A stretch of 64,000 bases of DNA from Telmatactis stephensoni (GCA_029948255.1 JALIZF010001820.1:667501-731500), one strand, 5' to 3'. Positions 24,099 to 54,933 are shown, counted from the stretch's first letter. Made by a program: numbers and translations. The notes: generated by a model not told the origin, from the letters alone.

Positions 24099-25606
24099 CA
24101 TTATATTTTTTCAACGCTATCTTGGGGCGCTGTCAATAGTATATACTTATTCGAGAATGTTCTGAGGAATGTTCTTCTAGAACTAATATACGTGGGAGGA
24201 CAAAGGGCGTATCTAACTGGATGGGAGTTTATGCTCTTTATGGCTTGCGGCGTTAATCTAATAAGTAAGATATGAGGTGAGAGATGTATACGGTAATTTT
24301 CAATGAACAAACAAGCAATAATGACTCGATATCGCTCGATTGGATCAGAGCTTTAAAAAATTGTGCGCACGGCTCGGGGACGGTCGATCCCGATCTTCTT
24401 AGACTAACATGTACATTTCCAGTTTAGAATTGGATATATTATTATTACTTATGAACATTATTAGAACGAACAGTTCGCAACCTAAATTGAGTAAATCCAT
24501 CTTAACGGTTAATAACAAATGCGTAGTAAAACACGCCCAACTAGCCAATTATGAAAACCTGTGTGTGAAATCACTTGCCTCGAGTTGCACTTGTATCTCT
24601 TTTAACTCTTTCAAAAACCATTGTTTGATATAGTAATAGAATTTCCTATACAGTGTTGAATCTAAAAGAAGAATGGCAGAGAATGTAAACAGTTCTATCG
24701 CGCTAACTGAAGGAATCTTTCACTATCATCATTCCACAAGCTCTTTTAATCCAGTTTTCTTATTGAGCAAATGCTCTCAGCAAATATTCCGCCTGTTAAT
24801 ATGCCAATACTTCATTTCAACTGTCAAGCTTATTTGTCAAACTTTAAGCAAAAACAAAACAAAAAAATTCGCAAACATAATCTCTTAGACCCATGCTACG
24901 AAAACATGTCGCAGGATATCCTGAATTCTTTTAATATTTCTCTATTTGCGTTGTAGCGCAAGGAAATTAAAAATCCTTTCCTAATTGTCTTACCGCTCAT
25001 CACTAACTACTCTTCATTTCGTCTTTGTTTATTAAGGACACTTTTTAGTCTAAGCAATTCATTAAGATAATAATGCCAGGCGGGAACTGTACCGAGTCCA
25101 CAACATCCTCGAGCCAAAGGTCACATGAGTAGCCCAGGCTTAGAGTACTACTGGAACCTGATTCTGTTGTTGCTCAAAGTGCATCTATAAAAAGGCTGCC
25201 CTTGGAGAATCGAGTTGAATAAAGCTGGCATTTGCTGGGCCAATACTGAACATCCTCAAGAGTGCGAAGAGTTGATAACATTGACTACGATAGGCTTCAT
25301 TGCTTGGATACCTTGCATACTACGGAGATTACTACTTTTGTGGAAAAGCAGTTTACCGATGAACCCTGGCCTTCCATATCTCAGACTGCTTGTAGACCGT
25401 AAGAAAACAGATTCTTTACAAGGACGATTTGGTTTGTGCAAATTAACCCACTAGCAAGCTAGAAGCTTATTTCTATCTGAAGTCACAGGGTACTAAACAG
25501 ATTGTACCAATTGTATCGACTTGAGGCTGATATCGGACACAAAATTGAACCGTTTAACAGGCTGATTGGTCAGTGATTAGAGTCTCGTGTTTGTGTTATA
25601 GCTGTT

Positions 25607-27816
25607 ATGGAGCCACATAAACTGACATTGATCCCGCTATTTATTTTATTCGTGATTTCTGCTCAATATACTCAAGGTAGGTAAACACCTAGACTCCGTG
25701 CCACCACTTAGCTCAATTATCGACTCCATCGTGGCTTTTTAGCACAAATTTGTGACAGACATTGTCATCAAAAGGAACATTATCGTCTGCCTTTAAGTTT
25801 ATTTTCGTGCCTAAAGTAGTGCTTCTAGCTCTGGCTTGAATTTTGAGTGCGCTGGCTTGTTTTTGTAATTGTAGAACTTGTGCTCAGAGTACTAGAAGTT
25901 GTTGACCCGAATAACAGCACGAGGTTTTTCCAGTAACATTTTTTGTGGCTTTGTATTAATCGAAAAAACTTCGAAAAGTGTAGAAAACAAGCCAAAATAG
26001 AAGACTGAAAAGATCGCCGTCTTTCTTATTAGTCAAGATTTCACTATTTGGCTATTTATGGCTCCTTTTGAGTTTGTTTACATCGTAATATAACAATAAA
26101 TGTCTCAGTATGAAACAATCGGCTATTAAAACTAGTATTGCGATGAAAAATTACGTACCGTAATATTTCCACTTTAGTCCTTAAAAACTATTCTGAATTT
26201 ACTTAACACTCCTGTGCTACACTAGTTTTAGAACTGATTACCCACAAAAAGATTAACAATATGAAAGCCTTTTCAAAACCTGAAAAATGAACTAGATTAT
26301 TCATGCCTTGCTCTGGTAACCATGAACAATCCACTGTCTCGTCGCTATTATACTGTCTATACTGCTCTACATGAAATCTCATTTAGAAAGACGTGACCCC
26401 GGTTGGCTGATCGTGACAAACAAGAGGAACCCAAATAACTTCTCCTTTCTCTTTTCGTAATAAAAATTCTCAAGATTATGATGAAGAAGGACTATCGCTA
26501 GTAGTCACGGAATACCAGACTATCACTGTTACCAAAAATATACGGGACACTGTGAACAATCAGTCAAAAAACAGATATTTGTTATTACTGACAATAGCCT
26601 TGTTTTCTTTGGCCAAGGAAAATTGCCAATTTATCGTAAATCTAACCTTGAGAGATCACATACGGATAGCCTCAAGTTAGTAAACGTTATTTCTATGTAC
26701 AAAACTTCATTAATCTTTTCCAAATGCATGTTCCAAGAAAGGCATCGGTTCTAATGACTCTAGTAAAGACATTCACCCGGATCATGTCATCGAGTTATCG
26801 ATACTGAGCTGATTCTTTTAGTGCACTATTTTCTTTTAGCTGCTCAGAAACACTTAACTTTTTGCCGCCAAAATTAAATACCACGATCATGTGACCATAA
26901 CTTTTGTTATTCCGAAAACCTCCGAAAATAACCACCCAGATCTCATAATTAATTGAGTATGTTTATTGTTAAGGTTATCTTTCGCGAGGACAGTTTTATC
27001 GATTGATTAGATTTTTGTATTGGTTGTTGATTGATTTCATGGCGCGCAAAATACGCTCGCCCTTGAACCCGTCTCGTTTCCACCCTGTGTTCTTGCCGTA
27101 ACTTTAACACTTCAATGTACTTCAGCTCCAGTCTTATCTTTAAAGTGCCTTTGATATTTGACTACAGTTTATTTCTCTGGTCTAAACATTACGTAAAGGA
27201 ATGATTTTTGGGAAGTATTCGAGATATGTGATAGAGTGGAATGACCTTGGAAGGTCAAGAACCATTGTTAAGTTTCCTGGTAACATGAAACATCTATAAG
27301 TGATACAAGGACGTAGTTTTGTCTGTCCCATTAGGTATAAGTACTTTCTAGTAGTCTGTATGTATTGTTTGTACTACTTTATGAAGACAACAACTCGTGG
27401 TTTGAAAGAGATCTTGACGAGCAGAGGACAGACAACAGAAATAACATCTTGAGGCTAAGAGATAGTGAGATATGATAAGAGAAAAAAACACAGAGAAGGC
27501 ATGCACACGAGATAACGAGATAGCACACTCAGGATAAGCTGGAGAATCATAAGGATGATAGTTCGGTTAAAAGTCAAAAAGAATGAGAAAAAATCATTGG
27601 ATGGGACGACGGACAGACAGACAGACAGATAGACAGACAGATAGATAGACAGAAAGACAAGCAGACAGACAGACAGACAGACAAGCAGAGAGACAAACAG
27701 GCATACAGACAAACGGACAGTCAGTCAGACAGACAGACAGCTAAACAAGCAGGCAGGCACACAGACAAACAGAGAGACGAGCCAACAGGTACTGAGACAG
27801 ACAGACAGACAGACAG

Positions 27817-27854
<38 letters not shown>

Positions 27855-30800
27855 CGCTGAACAGACAGACTGACACAAGACGTTTCGGACGGATAGACCG
27901 ATAAAATGGACGGACAGCCAGACAGTCAGTACACCTAACGATTTTTTTCCCACATTCTCAGGTAAACAACATCCTTCCATCTGCTATGACGTCTATGGTT
28001 GTTTCTCCAACGCATATCCATTCAATCGAACTCATATCCCACTACCCGAGTCACCCAACGCGATCAGCACCAGATTTTTACTTTTCACAAGAAGAACCTC
28101 ATGGCAAGGAGAATGGGTGAATTCCATTGATGCTCTAAGACGCTCTCAGTTCAACGCTTCTAAAACTACTATATTTATTATCCATGGATTTGCTGGTTTC
28201 ACAGGTAAGGCAACGAACCTATTTGAATAGTTTGTCAGTAGGGGTTTAACAATGACAAAGAATATATAGAAGAAGGAGCGAACGAACTAAGGAAGTCAAA
28301 AATCAAATTAGGAACAAAGAAAGGAAAGAAGGAAAAAACAAAGAAAGAAAAAACGCAAATGCGACTCAAATATTTTCGCATAAACCAAGTTGATTTGCAA
28401 GTTCAGAATTTGCTACATTACGCAGAATGTAGCAAATATTTTTTCAAGCTCCGACAACAATAATTCTTCAAAGAAGTCTTTATGGATGTCGGGAGCATCG
28501 CTACCTTTTCCCTATTTCTCATAACACTTTAATGCAAATGCCCATATGAGGGAAGTCTGCCCCCTGGAAGATAACTTTTGACCAAAGGGAAACAGTTGTT
28601 ATAAAAATTATAACCCTTCGCCTTTGATATCTGTAACACTGAATGTCATGCCATGATTGTGTCTCAGTGTGCATGGCATTATAGCTGACGTTTTAATTTA
28701 GAATTAATCGTGCAACATGTGTAAAGCAGTTAGAAACAACCAGGAGACCATTAAACCCCTGAGGGAGATCACAGTTGATTTGAATTTAATTAAGGTACCA
28801 TGTGAGTTTTACTTTTACTTCGTGCATAACGTTTTTGTTTCCTAAAAGCCGTCTTTTGCCATAAGAAATTCTCCTTTCTTAGGTCTCTTAGGGATCGAGC
28901 GGAGAGCTTGAGCTTGACATAGCGAGAAACGGCAGACGGCAGAGAGGATCACGTGACCTGTATATTTTGCGGCTTGCTTTTCCGTCTAAAGGCCAAGGTG
29001 AGTCGTGTCGCGTTTGCTGTAAACGCGAAAAGTCACGCACGAAAAGTGCAAAGTGCTAAAAAAAGCGAGTCACGTGATCCTCTCTGCCGTCTGCCGTCAT
29101 GTAGCTCAGATCCAGCCCGAGCAAACCAATATATATAACAGACAGTTCCTACTGATTCTTTTGATATGATTCCAGTTAAAACGAGCATTACTCAAGAAGC
29201 TGATTGGTGGGGACTACCAATGAAAAACAATTTACTGTGGAAAGGAGACTTTAATGTCGTCATCATTGACTGGATGCGTGGGGCCTGGTTTCCATTCACA
29301 CGTGCAATTGCCAACGCCCGTCTGGTGGGTTCTCAGGGCGCGTTTTTTATTAAGTCGTTAGAGGAGTTTTATGGACGTCGTTTACCGTATATACATATCA
29401 TTGGGTTTAGCTTTGGGGCACATGTAGCGGGGTATATTGGACGACGAATGAGAAACCAAGGTCGACTTATTGACCGCATTACAGGTAAATAAACATTGAT
29501 ATTTACTCGGGATACCTGTGGTAGACCGAGTCTTGATCTGTGGTGCGGTCGTGTGCAAAAGCACCCAGATGTCCTTTGCAAACAAGCTGTGTTACTTGAG
29601 TTTCCTCGCAGCCCGAGTGAACGCTATCATAGCGTCCTGTACATTATATGGAAGTTCTGTTGTCTCCGGAAAATTAAGGTGTTACACGCAATAATAGGTG
29701 ATATGACGTCATTTTTCTTTTGTTTTGGAAGCCTCGTGATCAAGAAGAATATTTTAGATCTTGAACGTGGTCTATTGTTCCACTTTTGCACTCCAGCAAC
29801 TTTTGCACGCATTTTGCCGTCCACTCTCATTGCAGCACTAGATCAAGAAAAGAAAAGTGCTAGTTTTTCAGACCGTAGCTTATAGTTAATTCGTGTTCGG
29901 GCTTGAAAGCGTGCGACTCACGAGAGCCGGTTCGACTCCAACCCAGTCGTCGTAAACGCGCGCAACCTTGTTTCAACTACCCAGCCTCCGTGTCCACATT
30001 AGCTTTGAATAGACGAATGTTAGACGCAAAGCAATGATGGAGAAGGGATTAGAGGATGTAACCTGTGAAGAAATGACATCTCTTGACTTCAATACGCAGG
30101 TCTTGATCCCGCTGCTATGTGGTTTGCCGGCGAACACACCGATGTAAGACTGGACACCAGTGACGCATTCTTTGTTGACATCATTCATACAAGCTCGACC
30201 TATGGCATTACGGCTCATATTGGTCACGTGGATTTCTACCCTAATGGCGGCAACAAACAACCCGGATGTAACAGTTTTTTGGGAGGTTTGTATTTTCGCA
30301 TTTTTCTTCATAATTAGAAATTAAAACAGGGGGTAGGGTGATGTAGAAAGTTCCATAGCCTGTTCAGGACTTAAAATTTGTTGTTGAATCGTCGCGTTCC
30401 TCCACAAATGCACACAGTCATTAGACTAAAGCCCGACTCACACAACATCCATTTTATGGCCCTAATTCTGGGCACGCGTACGCGTATCCATAGTTTTGTC
30501 ACGACAACTGTAATTACCATTGCGTGAACAGAAAAATTGTTATGTGAAGAGAGAAAATTTGTTGGTCTGACAGGGATGCCACACCCAAAATAGTCGGTCC
30601 ACGTGCCAAGATTTAGGGGTGTTGTGTCATAAAAAGGTTGTCATGTAAATATCTTTGGCACGACACCTGTAATTATCATCATGTAAACAGAAAATTTGTT
30701 GGTCTGACAGGGGTGCCGTAACCCAAAATAATACATCACGTGCCCAGAATTAGGGGTGTCGTGCCATGAATAGGTTGTTGTGTAGTCTAAGGCTACGTCT

Positions 30801-33800
30801 GCTCTAATCTGGATGGATTTGAATACGTACGCTTCATTTCTCTCCGTTTGCGGGCGTTAGACAAAAAGAGAACGTCGTTTTAGTGCGTACGTAAGATTAT
30901 GCGTTTTGAGACGGAAACGCAACGAGGCCCTAAATACGTACGCTTCAGTTCTCTCCGTTTGTGCACATTAGACAAAAAAACGTCGTTTTAGTGCGTACTG
31001 GAAAGTATGCATTGTGAAACGAAAACGTAACGAGAGCCTGAATACGTACGCTTTATTTCTCTCCGTTTGCGCCCCTTAGACAAAAAGAGAACGTCGTTTT
31101 AGTGTGTATGGAAAAATATGCGTTTTGAAACGGAAACGCAACGAAAGCCTAAATGCGTATCTAAACAGCCGTATCAATATAATTGCACTGTGCAGAGAAT
31201 TATCACAAAAATTCATTTGACATATTTTGCAGGTTTTACCAATTATCTCTTCTGTAGTCACAAAAGAGCTCCTGAGTTTTTCAGCAAATCGATTTTGTCT
31301 TCATGTCCAATGTATGGGTATCCGTGCCGTACTGAATCAGACTTCAAAAATGGCAAGTGTCTGGAGTGTAATGGTTCCTGTATCACTATGGGCTATGATG
31401 CATTTGCTACGAGCAGAAATGGAACACTTAGGGATAACTTTTATCTGGTGACAGGCGAAAAGGCGCCATATTGCGGTAAGCTATCATGACTTTGTTAAGG
31501 GAAGAAGTCAAAATAATGGTCCACAGTAAGGACCCGAGCTTTTTAGATTTGGTGGTAGTTACCGGGACATACCCCCTCTTCCCTATAGTGGAGACCTTGA
31601 AAATCTCGATACTGCCTGTATGTGTTAACTGTTTCTATTTAGTAATATGTTGTTTAGCACTCCTTAGTTGATTAATTTCTGCATTTGCATTTTTTTGGAG
31701 ACATTTGGTAACAAAGTTAATAATTTCACTCCCAGAGGTGGGGGGTGCCTGGTAATACCACCCCACGGGTCGAAATTGGATACCTTTAGATAACCATTGT
31801 TTTGACCTCATAGCTAATGTCTCATATATTTTTCCTTTTATGCTACGTTTATAAGGCGTGATCAGCTTTGCTATATCGCCCCAAAAACGCTCGTCATAAC
31901 TTCAAACCTACATTTTTACAAACTTTTACCTAGCTTTCGGCCTTCGTGGCTATCGTCAGGGTAAGGACAAAAATGACAACAACTACAACAAGACAACGCA
32001 AACAATGTAGCGCGCGCTGATGAAAAACAAAACCAAAAAGAAATTGAAGCTTAAGCGCGCGCGTTGTGCTGCTTATCAGCCGTTTCGTCTGTAACTCAGA
32101 CAGAGATAAATCATGCTGTTTGTCTGACTGCTGTTTTGCTTATGTATAGGATGCTTCTAGCCTAGTGATTACTACTGACGTAAGCATGACACCACAAGCA
32201 AACATGCGCAGACTCAGTAACGCACTGCCAAATAGCATGTTTGCCTTCTTTCGCGCCTACACTGCTGAGAAATAATAAGCGCAGTTCTGGAATTCGCTTG
32301 TCATTGCTCATATTATTATATCCAGACTCTAATAATATCAAAATATTGATTCCCCATGAATTTGTTGTACGTGTCGAATTGAGTGAATTTGCTCAATTTA
32401 CTCTTTTTGTTCTTCTATTTGTTTCTACAGCACATCATTACGAAATACGATTCAAGACGATGAATTCCTGGTTCGCTGGTGTTTATGGTCCTGTATTTGT
32501 AAAACTCAAGGGACAAAATGGACGCTCACACATTATGAAATCAATGAAGTACGTCACGACCGTCTGAGTACCTGACAATTCTTCGAACCCTTCGGGCCCC
32601 GAATGCTTGAAGGGTGGACGGCGCCAGCGGAGAAAATGATGGTGTATTCCAACAACATTGTTCACTGGGGCCCGTTTCTCAAAAGACCCGATAACTTTAC
32701 GGATCCGTTAACCTATATAAATTGAATAAGTTAACGGGTCCGTAAAGTTATCGGGTCTTTTGAGAAACGAGCCCCTGGAAAGAATTTATCCAGCGCACAG
32801 CGAAATCCATGCACCCTTCGTGCAAGCAAGGCCATATTTCCTTCCCTCGTCTTTCCTCTCTTGTACCCCATCAACATCGTCACTACCCTACCCCTGATCA
32901 CAAATGGAAGCCGAGGAAATACTAATCATGTTTCGTACATGAATGACTGTGAAATGAAATGACAATCAAATGAAAATGCAAATTAATCTGAGGTTTATGG
33001 GAGAGGGGAGGGGGGGGGGGGGGGGTCAACGCAATCCCCGCTTTTTAGCCTTTGTAGGTTACACAAGGTAATTTTTTTTGTATTTAGATTCTATTTCTTT
33101 AATTCTGACAGATATATTCCAGGCTGTGCCGAGGTCAAGCACTTGTATACCAGTCCATTTGACTTGGGTCCCTTGAGAAGAATAACCGTTTGGCACCAAG
33201 GGATATTTCAATCGTGGGGACTGGAAAGAATCATTGTTAGACCAGCGTGGACACAAAACAGGTAATAAAATATCCTACTAATCTTCTTGTAGCCTCAAAT
33301 ACGGAGTTTCGGGCTTCCTGTGGTTGGTGCACTGGAAGTAATTTGACTAAGTCTCCTTCTTGGGAAATGCGCCAGCCACAGGAACCCCGAAACTCCAAAA
33401 ATCCAAACGCCGTGATTAAGGCTACATTTAGAATCCTTTCAAAATAAGATACAGAATTTTTGTTTGCTTGCTTTTGGTGCACTCAGTGCTGACGTTTGTA
33501 TTGTAATGTAAAGTCGGATCTCAACTTCTCTGTAATGGCTACCTCTCTCTCTCACCTACCACGATCACTATCTACCTCTAGGGGCGGTTTAGGGGAGGGT
33601 TGAAGTTGGTGCACACCCTCTCCTGAGACGACTTTGGGCCTTTTTCTTCTCAATACTTTCTAAAATAGACTCCTGATCCTCTGGACAGATTTCGATTTCT
33701 ATAACGCCGTACCCCCTCCTGAAGGATGATCCGCCCTTTATCTCTCTTTTATAATTAACCACCTTTCTCCTGTTGCCACCTCTTGGCCCCTGTCTACAAC

Positions 33801-34020
33801 GACGACACACCTCTTCACCTCCCCATTACGTAAACGTACATATTCATACGTATGCATGCCTTTTTACGTCTCCAGGTACGTCACACACCCGAAAACCTGG
33901 CTAAGATATGGTAAGAAACAGAGTAAGCATCTTCTCACGTGGGAAAAAGATCTTCGAAGACAAAAAAGATTGGCGGAAAAGATAGCTGCACGGAAGAGAA
34001 AATGGAGGAATAAACACTGA
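25607..34020 (+). CDS. Secreted pancreatic-lipase-family lipase/phospholipase with PLAT domain
   Basis: Nine exons: 25607-25676, 27962-28204, 29176-29484, 30100-30285, 31233-31475, 32431-32548, 33112-33261, 33876-34020 and none skipped by phase; joined length 487 aa (eight coding segments). A hydrophobic signal peptide covers residues 1-22. The lipase domain shows CYDVYGCFS, oxyanion-side HGFAGFTG, nucleophile Ser183 in GFSFG, Asp210 in GLDPA, GHVDFYPNGG and His279 in CSHKRA, so the Ser-Asp-His triad is complete. The lid between Cys264 and Cys277 is only 12 residues, against about 23 in classical pancreatic lipase; short lids occur in phospholipase A1-type members. A PLAT/LH2 beta-sandwich fills about 350-455. 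The end is an unusual strongly basic tail (KRLAEKIAARKRKWRNKH). Expected role: extracellular triglyceride or phospholipid hydrolysis. Introns contain tandem and inverted repeats. A TATA-like CTATAAAAAG at 25187 may mark its promoter. Confidence 0.9.
27610..27890. repeat. (CAGA)n-rich microsatellite in lipase intron 1
   Basis: Interrupted ACAG/ACAA tetranucleotide array. The remainder of the 2.3-kb intron shows nothing else recognisable. Confidence 0.9.
28930..29096. mobile_element. MITE-like inverted repeat with CACGTG motifs in its arms
   Basis: Arms CGGCAGACGGCAGAGAGGAT and its complement are exact over about 28 bp, continuing through CACGTGAC. Lies in a lipase intron, about 80 bp before an exon. 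Confidence 0.65.
30430..30790. repeat. Dispersed repeat related to 11316-11530
   Basis: Three internal copies of a module built on AATTTGTTGGTCTGACAGG and YACCCAAAATA, with inverted ends (ACTCACACAACATCCATTTTATG versus CATGAATAGGTTGTTGTGTAGT). Confidence 0.55.
30817..31155. repeat. Three tandem copies of an approximately 110-bp unit
   Basis: Each unit starts at AATACGTACGCTT (about 30822, 30933, 31041), then TCTCTCCGTTTG, AGACAAAAA, CGTCGTTTTAGTG and a GAAACGNAAACG end. Lies just before a lipase exon. Confidence 0.8.
32667..32775. mobile_element. Short foldback MITE
   Basis: GGGGCCCGTTTCTCAAAAGA and its inverted copy flank a CCGTTAAC/GTTAACGG centre; nearly perfect palindrome in a lipase intron. 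Confidence 0.7.
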
Positions 34021-35808
34021 TAAAAGTGAAACATGAAAGCGGAATATAAATGCAACGGTGAATAACCATAAGGGAAATGGCAGCAATGGATTATGTCCAC
34101 TGGGAAAGCTAAATTAAGGAGAGATCCAAGGGACGCTTCTTTCTCCGTCGATCACAAAACTGTAGCAAAGTTTTGTTCTATTAGGGCCAACCTGGCTTCA
34201 TCACTCCGTCTCGGCACTTCACGGTAGCTTGCCTTGACCTGCGTATATTGCGGCATCTACATTTGGTACCTGATATTTGCAATGACTGTAATCCCGGGGA
34301 ATCCCCCTTCATGAAGACAAGCGGACCATCAGAACAAACATTTTGGTAGTTCAGCGAGCTCCTGTAAGACGACCGAAATCGATATATGAGAGTAGACAAC
34401 GGTCGGACACGATAGCATCATTTCACAAACTTGGATAGAATCAAATGTCTGTAAATAGATGTACATTCGTTGTTAAAGCAGAGGACGACAACTGCTATAT
34501 TGAACTATTCTATTACAGAAACCTCTTCAGAGAGACATGACTGTTTTGTACATACTTGCATTGTACTTCACTTGCCTTCGATCCAGACGACTCATCTGCC
34601 AGCATTCCTGTATAATAAAAGAGAACGCATTCTGGCTGAACGCTGAGAAAAGAGACACGCTTACCTTGTTCTCCATCTGTCGATTCCTGTCTGCAAGAGC
34701 AGCGTGTAATCAAATAAAAATCAAAGATATTGAACTCACATTTGCTATTTGTACGTTTGTAGCTTATTGTACATCTTGGGAACATTTCATAGCAATAATA
34801 TTAATATTATTTGCTTGATGCTTTTAGTGGTAAACATTTTGAATAGATCTGTAAATACAATTTATCATAGATATATTTCTACTAAACATATAGCGTTTTG
34901 TATTTATTTTTATAACAAAACTAAATAAAATTGTTATTTTTTTTATTTCAAGAATTTTATCCATTTCGTAAACGCATGCACTGAACTATCACATTGTAAT
35001 TTATCAAACGTTCTCCAACGATCTACAAATTATACTATACAGCTTTTCTGCTGTGTTTTGGTTTCGTTTCGTGGACGCGCGCTCGATTGAGGACTAGTGG
35101 AAGAGGTCACACTCTTCCAGCCATGGCGATTGGCCCAGGCTATGCAGAAGGATAGTACTAGCTCTAGTTCTGGCTAAAAATCTAGACTAACTCTGTGTAC
35201 AAAGGTACAGGGAATTTGTTTATCCGGCCACTAGATAAAGATCAGAACGATTTCGGGCACTATCCTGGTTGGTAGCTAACTCTTCGATTTAGCATAAATT
35301 TCAAACTTTTAATAAATATACTATCTAATATTGTTATTTCGACTTCCACAACGTTTTTTAAAGTGTTTTTCTTTTGCTATCCAAAAGTACATAAAGGTTT
35401 TCCTTACGTGTGCATATGTTGGTCGGACACTCTGGGCAATGTCTCATTGCTTTGGTTAGCTTTCTTTAATCAAAAGCTAGATCCACATTAATCCGCGCAA
35501 ATTAGAAAATTAACGCGTCAATTTTCTTTCCGTTTTCACCTGACCACACTGAAACGGTGTTAATTTTTCTCGGACTAAAGAAAAACGCATTTTCAGCTAG
35601 TGTGGACGGAAGGCCTACCGTAACGAAATTGATGGGTTTTTAATTTTTCATTATTTTGACCCAAAAATATTCTACAATCAATTTAATCAATATGCCAATT
35701 TTCTACCATATTTCGGTCTTATTCTAATAAAGCACGACAAAAAAAACCTGATCTGGGGTTCCTTTCAGCTACCATCGCTGTCTTGATTTCGTTTTAATAG
35801 TCTTCTCT
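34021..35808. other. Intergenic region between convergent lipase and RTK-A
   Basis: Contains the lipase 3' flank, with a candidate AATAAA at 34614-34619, and AT-rich DNA. An imperfect inverted repeat around 35480-35615 is built on AGATCCACATTAATC and GCTAGTGTGGACG. No gene seen. Confidence 0.5.
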
Positions 35809-52676
<16,868 letters not shown>

Positions 52677-54933
52677 TGCTTTACTTCGTAACCCAATTCG
52701 ACGCAGTCTATACTCACATCTATCGATAACACAATGCGCTTTAAGAAGTTAGTTTCACCAATCACCAACAGTTGGGCCTTCCATTGTTCATCCTCTGCCA
52801 GGCGTATTACAGCTTGCTGTGTTCTCACAAGGAGTCGAGTTACGTTGTTATGGGTCAAACTGTTTAATGATATGGTTATCGGTGTGTTTGAGGTCGTGAG
52901 ATAATTGACAGGAATTGATCTCGAGAAAATTGTAAAAGAACAGACGGTAAAGGGAGAGCCTTTCCGGCACATTTTGTGGTTTGAATTTTTGAGGAAAATA
53001 AAGTAGAACTGAGAAAAACGCCCAAAAGTTGTTTATAATTCATGTAATTTAAGAAATTAAACGCCACCTGACATAGCAATGGATTTAACGTCAGTTGAAA
53101 AGTTCTTATAGGGGTCTCCTACGTCTCTCGTGCAAAACAGCTGTTATTTCGTCACGCAACGCCCTCTTCCTCCAGACAGAAGGCATTGTGCGACGACTCT
53201 AAAAGAAGCGAAAGAGACTATAGCTGTGAATCGACGAAAAAAATAATTCTTTTCACTGGGCGAAATGTAAGACGTAAGACGTAAGACATTCAGGGTTTCA
53301 AGTCTACCACAGAGTGACCAAGACCACTTTCTTGCCTTTTTGATAGCGTTTTCTGTAATTTCGTAATTAGTGTGAAACGGACCGCGCCGTGCCGTGATCG
53401 TGTCCTTGCCGTGTTGTCTACAATTCCTGCCGTAACCGTGCCGTGATCGCGCGGTGCCGTTTTTACAGTCGTACGAAATCTATTCTTAGGCCTAGTTCAA
53501 ACGTCACATATCTCACATGGGCCGAATTCAATTAATTCCTATTTTGGTCGACTATTAAATATGTCATGTATATGTATTTGGCTTGAATCTTCGGTCATTT
53601 TGTATTCTTCTAGCTGAGATCTTTAACCGCCAAAAGAAAGATACAATTTGAGTCTTCAGTAATCACACTGTCAGTAATCACTTCAGTAATCACACTGTCT
53701 AAAAGTTTGCTAAATCCAGTAATTGATTAAGGACTCAATACGACTTCCGTCGAATCTGCGACTGAAGCTCTCGAAGATATGACTTTGGTTCGACAGTTGT
53801 TCGCATTTCACATGTGCTGAATGTAATGCAAAAAGGTGTTAGACCGGTATTAGTCTTTAATTATTACCCAGAATTCACCGGGTTTTCCTAATTGTCATGC
53901 GCAGCATCACTGCTTAGTAGGCTACTAAATTTTTAATTACTAATTACTAATTAATTTACTAATTTTTAATTTAAAAATTCGGCGCATGTGAGATGCAACG
54001 TTTGAACTAGGCCAAATAGTCCCTTGTCATTCCAATTCTAATGAAGTACAGTTTATTAAAAGGTGCATTCTTGTTTTAATATATTCCAATAAATATAATT
54101 TGCAGTGCAAAAACAACTTTAAAATATATACTGAATACAAGTTGTTATTGCTGTCAGTTACAAAAAACCTTCATGAGTAATATACTGCTGTTAAATACCT
54201 TTAAACATTAGCGATCTTTTTACGACTCAACAAACACCAGAAATTAATGTTTGATTATTTATCACTTTTGGAAAAACAGTTCTAAAAAAATTCTAATTTC
54301 AATACAGAACATTTGTGACAGTCGACATATACTTTTGCAGGTTGAGTAGAAAACAGATTGTAGAGTGGTTTTATTAATCCGTGAAAACGAAGTACATGTA
54401 ATAGTTAGTAGTAGACTCTAAACCAACCGTTTTCTATTGTTCATTGTCTACTAGTACTCAGCAGTTAGTCATCTTTCTTTCACGAGTTAAATATAGTCAC
54501 TCTAACGAAGCGGCAGTTTTAATGTAAAATGTATAATGTTAGTGATTTCTGCCACTTCATTCATGAATAATCCAATAGTGCTGAAAAGTCTAATACCGAG
54601 TCAAATCAATACAAAAGAAAAAACAGTCTAGGCCTGGCCTGTTTCACGATCAACGGAAGTGGGAGCAATTCATAAATACGCAGATTTCAGTGTACGTACG
54701 CAGACTCAGCCGGGTTGCATTTCGTGAGAGAAGACTATGAATATTGCATTACTGAGTCTGCGTATATGAATACTGCACTACTGAGTCTGCTTCTCCTCGA
54801 GAACACCAGGCTTAATACTTATTTTACAGGTTGATAACTGAAATATAATGCCTGATAAAATTTTATAAAATAACTATTATATAACGCGCGCTCTGATTGG
54901 TTGAAATCCATGTTGATATAAGAGCATAGAGAC
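52677..54933. other. RTK-A upstream region and recombinase upstream region
   Basis: Candidate shared upstream interval of two divergent genes. It contains a MITE-like element at 53489-54013 with ends AGGCCTAGTTCAAACGT / complement, and direct TCAGTAATCAC repeats. A foldback with AATCCGTGAAAACGAAGTAC lies at 54363-54502. Repeated CAGACTCAG / CTGAGTCTGCGTA motifs occur at 54700-54800. A CCAAT-family fragment (GCGCGCTCTGATTGG) is 36 bp before the recombinase ATG. No TATA is obvious. Confidence 0.5.

Noticed and set aside
27600..27890. CRISPR-like regular repeats
   Set aside because: These are tetranucleotide microsatellites without spacers, in eukaryotic DNA.
29890..29965. Possible tRNA or SINE head with GGTTCGACTCC
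   Set aside because: A B-box-like string only; no A box at the right distance and no cloverleaf.
31918..32060. Penelope-like or LINE 3' end around CTAGCTTTCGGCCTTCG
   Set aside because: The phrase resembles sequences near such elements, but no reverse-transcriptase or endonuclease coding was found.
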